Program-made: the position numbers and the translations under genes | Notes under the pieces: model-generated | The model's database searches: none | The model's input: the letters and a program-made list of their open reading frames with translations, nothing else | What the model was told of the DNA's origin: nothing | Assembly (NCBI GenBank): GCA_001313065.1 | Contig: BBFD01000240.1 | Coordinates: 1-6,147 of the forward strand | Direction: 5' to 3' | Source: Silvimonas sp. JCM 19000 | GTDB lineage: Bacteria > Pseudomonadota > Gammaproteobacteria > Burkholderiales > Chitinibacteraceae | Length of the DNA stretch: 6,147 nt | In this document: in pieces, positions 1 to 6,147 of the stretch | Numbering within the stretch: the first letter of the stretch is position 1 | How the letters are laid out: each line of letters starts with the position of its first letter

Positions 1-245
1 CAGGCCAGGAAGGCGGCGCCCAGCCAGCGCGCGGCCACGGTGAGCAGCGGATAGTTGGCAATCAATGCGCCCATGCCCGCCGCACCGGCTGCGATCAGTA
101 ATACATCACCGATGATGCACACCAGCACCGTCAGGCCAACATGCTGCTTTTGCAGGCCCATGCGCAAGACGTGGGCATTTTGCCCGCCTATGGCGACGAT
201 CAAACCGCCGCCCAAACCAAAACCTTGTAGCCACGCACTCATCAT
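1..245 (-). CDS. argO: LysE/ArgO family basic amino acid exporter, N-terminal part (runs off left edge)
   Basis: This gene likely exports L-arginine and/or L-lysine across the inner membrane; the LysE/ArgO family relieves toxic build-up of basic amino acids. Reading leftward from position 245, about 81 residues are visible. They open with MMSAWLQGFGLGGGLIVAI and carry the family's early GQNA-type motif (GGQNAHVLRMGLQ), then hydrophobic segments around residues 8-20, 38-62 and 70-81. E. coli ArgO is about 210 residues, so roughly 60% of the gene lies outside the window. Two adjacent ATG codons (245-243 and 242-240) are possible starts; AAAGG on the minus strand (257-253), 7 bases before the first, favours 245. 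The divergent argP next door supports an ArgP-controlled exporter. Which amino acid is exported, arginine or lysine, cannot be read from this fragment. Unlike the other genes here, the visible part has no frameshift. Confidence 0.85.
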   Translation of the reverse strand, partial: MMSAWLQGFGLGGGLIVAIGGQNAHVLRMGLQKQHVGLTVLVCIIGDVLLIAAGAAGMGALIANYPLLTVAARWLGAAFLA

Positions 246-335
246 TGTTTAGCCTTTGCTGACCGGGGCTGGCTCGTATGCCAGCATCGAGACGTATTTT
301 GCCGTGGTCCTGCTGCTCGATGAAGCTGGATTAAG

Positions 336-364
336 GTTTTTTTTCATATAAGCTGAAAAAAAAC
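336..364. promoter_or_regulatory. Candidate ArgP (LysR-type) operator: G-T8-N11-A8-C inverted repeat
   Basis: In the 134-base gap between divergent argO and argP there is a perfect inverted repeat. A G followed by eight T (336-344) is separated by exactly 11 bases (345-355) from eight A followed by C (356-364). LysR-type regulators classically bind T-N11-A dyads, and this one lies between the regulator and its presumed target. The 11-base spacer contains CATATAAG, which could double as a -10 element (TATAAG at 347-352) for argP; no good -35 is seen. The AT-rich dyad stands out from its surroundings. Regulator identity is inferred from context. The run lengths may be misread, since other A/T runs in this sequence appear over-called, but the spacer length would not change. 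Confidence 0.5.
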
Positions 365-379
365 TTAAGTGCAGCGATC

Positions 380-1291
380 ATGAAGCTTGATTATCGCCAG
401 ACCGACGCCTTGCTTGCGGTGATCGAAACCGGCTCATTTGAAGAAGCGGCCAGCCGCCTGAATGTGACGGCCTCGGCCATCTCACAACGTATACGCGCGC
501 TGGAAACCCGCCTTGGCCAGCCCTTGGTGGTACGCAGTCGCCCGTGCCGCAGCACGTTGCACGGGCAGCGCCTGCTTCAATATCTGCGCCGCACCGCCTG
601 GCTGGAGGAAGATATGGCGGCAGAAATGGCCGCAGAGGCGCAAGCGCCTTTGGTGATGTCGCTGGCTCTCAACGCCGACACGCTTGGCACGTGGTTTGTG
701 CCTACGCTGGCAGAGGTGCTGATACGCGAACAGGTTTTGCTGGACGTCACGGTGGAAGACCAGGATCACACCTATGCGCTGATGGAGGCCGGCCTGGCGC
801 TGGCTTGCGTCACGACCGAAGCGCAGCCCATGCGTGGTTGCCAGGCAGAATGGCTGGGTTGTATGCGCTACCGCATGGCGGCCACACCGGCCTTTGCCGC
901 GCGTTATTTTCCGGACGGGCTGACACGCGACAGTGCGCGCCTGGCGCCGGTCATGGTGTTCAATCGCAAAGACGCGTTACAGGCGGATTTTTTTGCAAGC
1001 GCGGCTGGGTCTGCCGCGCTCGGCTTATCCCTGCCACTACCTGCCATCGCATGAATCGTATTACGCCGCCGTGTGCCATGGCCTCGGCTATGGCTTGTTG
1101 CCAGACCTGCAGATGGGTGACTCCATGGCGCGCGGCCAACTGCTCGATCTGGCGCCCGCCTGGCCGGTTGATCTGCAGCTGTATTGGCATGCCTGGAAAG
1201 TACAGTCGCCGCGACTGGAATCAATTACCCGGCAAATCCTGCAGGCTGCCCGCGCCGTGCTGGGCGGGCAAGCACAAGCACCGCACGGCAG

Positions 1292-1295
<4 letters not shown>
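380..1295 (+). CDS. argP: LysR-type transcriptional regulator ArgP (one frameshift)
   Basis: ArgP (IciA) is a LysR-type regulator that senses arginine and lysine and, in E. coli, activates argO. The N-terminal winged helix-turn-helix is clear (residues about 4-62, with SFEEAASRLNV and ASAISQRIRALE), followed by the effector domain. ArgP-typical stretches include SLALNADTLGTWFVP (94-108), VEDQDHT (125-131), MRYR, ARYFPDGLTR and VFNRKDALQ. The frame breaks at a seven-T run (988-994). Removing one T joins QADFLQARLG to the downstream frame, ending LYWHAWKVQSP and then a stop at 1293-1295. The corrected protein is 304 residues, close to the family's usual 297-300. As printed, the first frame ends at 1054 and would lose about a third of the effector domain. 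ATG at 380 is the only start that keeps the family N-terminus; its ribosome binding site is weak. The gene is divergent from the exporter, and its stop overlaps that of leuA. Confidence 0.9.
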
Positions 1296-3026
<1,731 letters not shown>

Positions 3027-3068
3027 TTGAATTGAGTGATAGGTCGGATCATTCCTGCAATTGTTATT

Positions 3069-3086
3069 ACGTTTTGGACAAAATGT
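3069..3086. promoter_or_regulatory. Near-palindrome upstream of ybaL, possible operator
   Basis: ACGTTTTGGACAAAATGT is an imperfect 18-base palindrome: TTTTG (3072-3076) and CAAAA (3079-3083) flank GA, and the outer AC/GT also pair. It lies about midway between divergent leuA and ybaL, so it could bind a dimeric regulator of either gene. No specific regulator is recognised. Inference only. Confidence 0.25.
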
Positions 3087-3142
3087 AGATAATTGCGCTC
3101 GATGCTGTCACTTCGGCTTTTTTTATGGCTGACACGCAACCT

Positions 3143-3172
3143 CTGGCCGCTATCATGTCTACTGCATATAAG
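3143..3172 (+). promoter_or_regulatory. Possible ybaL promoter
   Basis: TATAAG at 3167-3172 matches the -10 consensus at five of six bases, about 35 bases before the ybaL ATG. The hexamer CTGGCC at 3143-3148, 18 bases upstream, is a poor -35. Support is mainly the -10 and its distance from the gene. Confidence 0.3.
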
Positions 3173-3175
3173 AAT
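3166..3175 (+). repeat. 10-base direct repeat ATATAAGAAT, copy 2
   Basis: This is the second copy of the 10-mer found at 2967-2976. It overlaps the putative ybaL -10 element. Confidence 0.3.
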
Positions 3176-3206
3176 TCGACCTACCCCGACCGGAGCCCGC
3201 CGCACG

Positions 3207-4877
3207 ATGCCGCATGACACCCCCCTGATCGCCACCATAGTCGGTGGCCTTGTGCTCGCTTTTATTTTTTGGCGCGCTGGCCAACCGTTTCCGGATTCCT
3301 CCGCTGGTGGGTTATCTGGTGGCAGGCATTTGTGCCGGGCCGTTTACGCCGGGCTTTGTGGCGGATCAGAGCCTGGCGCCCGAACTGGCCGAGCTGGGTG
3401 TCATTCTGTTGATGTTTGGCGTGGGCTGCATTTTTTCGGTCAAGGATTTGCTCTCGGTCAAAAAACATCGCCATCCCCGGCGCGATTGCACAGATTGCGG
3501 TGGCGACCTTGCTCGGTATGGCGCTGTCGTGGTTTACCGGCTGGAGCCTGGGCGCCGGCTTGATCTTTGGGCTGGCGTTGTCGGTGGCCAGCACTGCCGT
3601 GCTGCTGCGCGCGCTGGAAGACCGGCACATTCTGGATAGCAGCGAAGGCCGCATCGCCGTCGGCTGGCTTATTGTTGAAGACATCGTGATGGTGCTGGTG
3701 TTGGTGCTGATCCCGGCGCTGGGCAATTTGCTCGGCGCAACCGAAAGCGCCGATGGTCATGCCGCTGCGGCGGGCGGCAATGTCTGGCTGACCCTGGCCA
3801 TCACCATCGGCAAGGTGATCGGCTTTGTCGCCGTGATGATGTTGGCGGGACGGCGCGCAATTCCGTGGTTGCTCGAACGTATTGCCGGGACGGGTTCGCA
3901 AGAATTGTTCCGCCTGGCCGTGCTGGCGATTGCCTTGGGCTGCGCGTTATGGGGCGACCCTGATCTTTGGCGTGTCGTTTGCATTGGGCGCATTTTTTCG
4001 CCGGCATGATGATGGCCGAATCCGAACTGTCGCATCGCGCTGCCGAAGAATCCTTGCCCCTGCGTGATGCCTTTGCTGTGCTGTTTTTTGTTTCCGTCGG
4101 CATGTTGTTTGATCCTTCTATCGTGGTGCGCGAGCCATTGCTGCTGCTGGCGACGCTGGCCATCATCATTATCGGCAAGTCGGTGGCGGCCTTTTTGATC
4201 GTGATTGCCTTCCGCCGCCCGCTCAGCACTGCGCTGACCATTGCCGCCAGCCTGGCGCAGATCGGCGAGTTCTCGTTTATCCTGGCGTCACTGGGCATCA
4301 GCATGGGTTTGCTGCCGACGGCAGGCAAGGATCTGATTCTGGCCGGGGCGATTCTGTCGATCTTGCTTAACCCGGTCTGCTTTACCCTGATGCCACGGGT
4401 GGTGCAGTTGCTGTCGCGTTATTTCAAGCATCAAACCAGCCTCGAGGCATTGACCCCGGCGGCCACGCCGCATCACACCGTCATCGTCGGTTATGGCCGC
4501 GTGGCGAAGCGGCGGGCAAACAGTTAGCCGCCGCAGGCCAGCAATTTGCGGTCATCGAAGCCGGCGCTGAACGCGTGATGCAGTTGCGCGAGCAAGGCAT
4601 CGTCGCCTGGTATGCCAATGCGGTGTCACTGGAGGCGCTGAAGCAAGCGCATATCGAAAATGCGCAATGGATGCTGCTGACCATCCCCAATGCCTTTGAG
4701 GCCGCGCGGGTGATCGAACTGGCGCACCAGCTCAATCCGGGGCTGAAGATTGTGGCGCGGGCGCATACCGATGCCGAAGAAGAATATCTGAGCGAACGCG
4801 GCGCTGATTTCACCATCATGGGCGAGCGCCAGTTGGGCATCGGCATGAGCGCGCACGTGCTGCAAGCCACGCATTAA
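3207..4877 (+). CDS. ybaL: YbaL family CPA2 cation:proton antiporter with RCK/TrkA-N domain (frameshifted)
   Basis: This is an inner-membrane monovalent cation (probably K+)/H+ antiporter of the KefB/YbaL type. The opening MPHDTPLIATIVGGLVLAF aligns with E. coli YbaL, and family stretches run throughout: PLVGYLVAG, GPFTPGFVAD, LAELGVILLMFGVG, AIPGAIAQIAVATLLGMALS, GWLIVEDIVMVL, GVSFALGAFFAGM, LRDAFAVLFFVSVGMLFDP and LTIAASLAQIGEFSFILA. About twelve hydrophobic segments fill residues 7-405. After a short linker comes a Rossmann nucleotide-binding domain, GYGRVG at 427-432 with an acidic residue (E450) at the end of the next strand, as in NAD(H)-binding TrkA-N domains. Seven indels are inferred: extra T in 3265-3270, 3431-3436, 3947-3948 and 3993-3998; extra A in 3460-3465; missing C at 3426; missing G at 4503-4504. 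The corrected length is 555, against 558 for E. coli YbaL. CGGAG (3191-3195) lies 11 bases before the ATG. Substrate and ligand are inferred from the family. Confidence 0.92.
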
Positions 4878-4885
4878 GCCGGTCG

Positions 4886-4917
4886 GCGCTGCGCCTTTGA
4901 CCGCGCAGCGCATTTTC
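4886..4917 (+). terminator. Hairpin after ybaL, probable terminator
   Basis: A perfect 9-base-pair stem, GCGCTGCGC (4886-4894) with GCGCAGCGC (4903-4911), encloses an 8-base loop and is followed by ATTTTC. It begins 8 bases after the ybaL stop. The T tract is short, so termination may be partial and allow read-through into the next gene. Confidence 0.6.
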
Positions 4918-4981
4918 AAGCTGTAAACCCGCATCGGCACGCCATACTGCGCGATAACTACATCCTGGCCGTACTCTCACC

Positions 4982-4985
4982 GGAG
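4982..4985 (+). promoter_or_regulatory. Ribosome binding site for the GTG start of ydiK
   Basis: GGAG lies 6 bases before the GTG at 4992. With the missing base near 5060, the frame from this GTG leads directly into the conserved membrane protein, which supports the non-ATG start. Confidence 0.6.
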
Positions 4986-4991
4986 CATTTT

Positions 4992-6147
4992 GTGTCTGTC
5001 AGCCCCGCAAGACCTGTGCAAGACCTGCCACGCCAACTGCTGTCCATATTGCTGATCGCTTGATGATAGGTGGCTCGCTGTGGGTGCTACGGCCATTTCT
5101 GCCCGCCTTGATCTGGGCCACCACGGTGGTGGTCGCCACCTGGCCTTTGATGCTGGCCCTGCAAAAAAAACGGCTCTGGCACAAACGTACGCTGGCGGCC
5201 ATCGGCATGATCGGCGCCATTCTGTTGATTATCGTGCTGCCGTTGGTGGGCGCGGTGATTACGCTGGTGGACCATTCCGATCAGATCGTGGCGCTGGTCA
5301 AAGCCATCCCCGGCTATATTTTTTGCGCCGCCGCCTGCGTGGGTTTCCAACATTCCGCTGGTGGGTGGCAAGGTGGCGGCCGAGTGGCAAAAGCTGGCCG
5401 ACGGTGGCTCTAGCGCGGCGGCGGCGCGTGTGCAGCCGTATATGGCGGCGATTGCGCAACGCACCTTCAGCACGGCAGGTAGCGCCGGGATGCTGGTGGT
5501 GCATTTGCTGTTAACGCTGGTCATTTGCGCCGTGCTGTATGTCCGCGGCGAAGTCGCGTTGGCTGCCGTGCTGCGCTTTGCCCACCGCATTGCCGGTGAG
5601 CGCGGCGAGAACGTGGTGCATCTGGCGGGCAAGCCATACGCGCCGTGGCCATGGGCATCGTGGTGACGGCGCTGACGCAATCCATCATCGGCGGCATCGG
5701 CCTTGCCATAGTCGGCATTCCTTTGGCGGGTTTGTTGACCGCGGCAATGCTGATGCTGTGTATTGCGCAGATTGGGCCCTTGCCGGTACTGATTTGCAGC
5801 GTGGGCTGGCTGTATTACGAAAACGAAATCACCAAGGCCGTTATCCTGCTGGTGATTTCTGGCGTGGTGGGGCTGCTGGATAATTTCTTGCGCCCGATGC
5901 TGATCAAGCGCGGCGCCAATCTGCCTTTGTTATTGATTCTGGTCGGCGTGCTGGGCGGCATGTTTGCCTTCGGCATTGTCGGCTTGTTTGTCGGGCCAGT
6001 GGTGCTGGCGGTGACTATACGCTGACCAATGCCTGGATTGCGGAAGCTTGCAAAGCGATATCACGCCAGCGCAGCCGGTGCCGGTAGTGCCGCCGCAAGA
6101 AGCCAGCCCGGAGGTGGCCGCGCAAGCGCAAATCCCGGCAGCGCAAA
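4992..6147 (+). CDS. ydiK: AI-2E family transporter, YdiK-like (frameshifted, runs off right edge)
   Basis: This is a polytopic inner-membrane protein of the AI-2E (PF01594) family, resembling E. coli YdiK. The family's substrates are mostly unproven; E. coli TqsA exports autoinducer-2 and some relatives act as Na+/H+ antiporters. Matches to YdiK include WATTVVVATWPLML (42-55), NIPLVGGKV, AVLYVRGEVA, AGKAIRAVAMGIVVTALTQ, GGIGLAI, QIGPLPVLI, GVVGLLDNFLRPMLIKRGA (291-309) and GLFVGPVVLAV (331-341). Hydrophobic segments lie near 15-52, 68-94, 165-185, 215-275 and 283-345. Five indels are inferred: a missing T or C at 5060-5061, an extra T in 5319-5324, a missing G at 5633, a missing T at 6016 and a missing G at 6046. 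After correction, 386 residues are readable and the last ones form a Pro/Ala/Gln-rich tail (SDITPAQPVPVVPPQEASPE) continuing past the window. The GTG start at 4992 gives MSVSPARPVQDLPRQLLSIL. A probable terminator separates the gene from ybaL. Confidence 0.88.

Noticed and set aside
3107..3124. Sequence ending in seven T (3118-3124) as an intrinsic terminator
   Set aside because: No stable stem precedes the T run; the only nearby symmetry (TGTCA/TGACA) spans the run itself. No gene ends there.
3093..3206. Upstream extension of ybaL to an earlier start
   Set aside because: The frame is open, but the added residues do not resemble the family. Homology to E. coli YbaL begins at MPHDTPLI (3207), and the putative promoter lies inside the extension.
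3207..4877. Programmed ribosomal frameshifting or transcriptional slippage at the T6/A6 runs
   Set aside because: Breaks go in both directions, occur in every complete gene, and many are at short G/C runs with no slippery heptamer or downstream structure. Programmed events would be rare and at fixed motifs.

Overview
The window reads as GC-rich proteobacterial chromosome, most likely a betaproteobacterium. The evidence for this is the long (about 550-residue) LeuA, an ArgP regulator divergent from a LysE/ArgO exporter, and YbaL- and YdiK-type membrane proteins. No plasmid, phage, insertion sequence, RNA gene or CRISPR signature is visible. I did not find a previously undescribed system: the genes are housekeeping or transport genes of known families.

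Layout from left to right: the 5' part of an argO/lysE-type basic amino acid exporter (minus strand, running off the left edge); a 134-base divergent control region with a striking T8-N11-A8 inverted repeat; argP, the LysR-type regulator expected to control that exporter (plus); leuA, 2-isopropylmalate synthase (minus), convergent with argP and sharing its stop-codon bases; a 270-base divergent leuA/ybaL control region; ybaL, a CPA2-type K+/H+ antiporter with a C-terminal Rossmann domain (plus); a GC-rich hairpin; and an AI-2E family (YdiK-like) membrane protein (plus, running off the right edge). ArgP and ArgO probably form a sensor/exporter pair for arginine or lysine. The other genes look independently transcribed. 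Every intergenic gap is under 300 bases.

The dominant feature is damage to the reading frames. Every complete gene, and the partial gene on the right, is broken by one or more single-base insertions or deletions, about 18 in total. When these are corrected by hand, each gene becomes a full-length protein with its conserved motifs intact (ArgP 304 aa, LeuA 549 aa, YbaL 555 aa, YdiK at least 386 aa), with no in-frame stop left. The insertions all lengthen A or T runs, and most deletions shorten short G or C runs. This points to uncorrected sequencing error rather than real gene decay, so each gene is given as one spanning CDS with the break positions listed. Residue numbers refer to the hand-corrected proteins.
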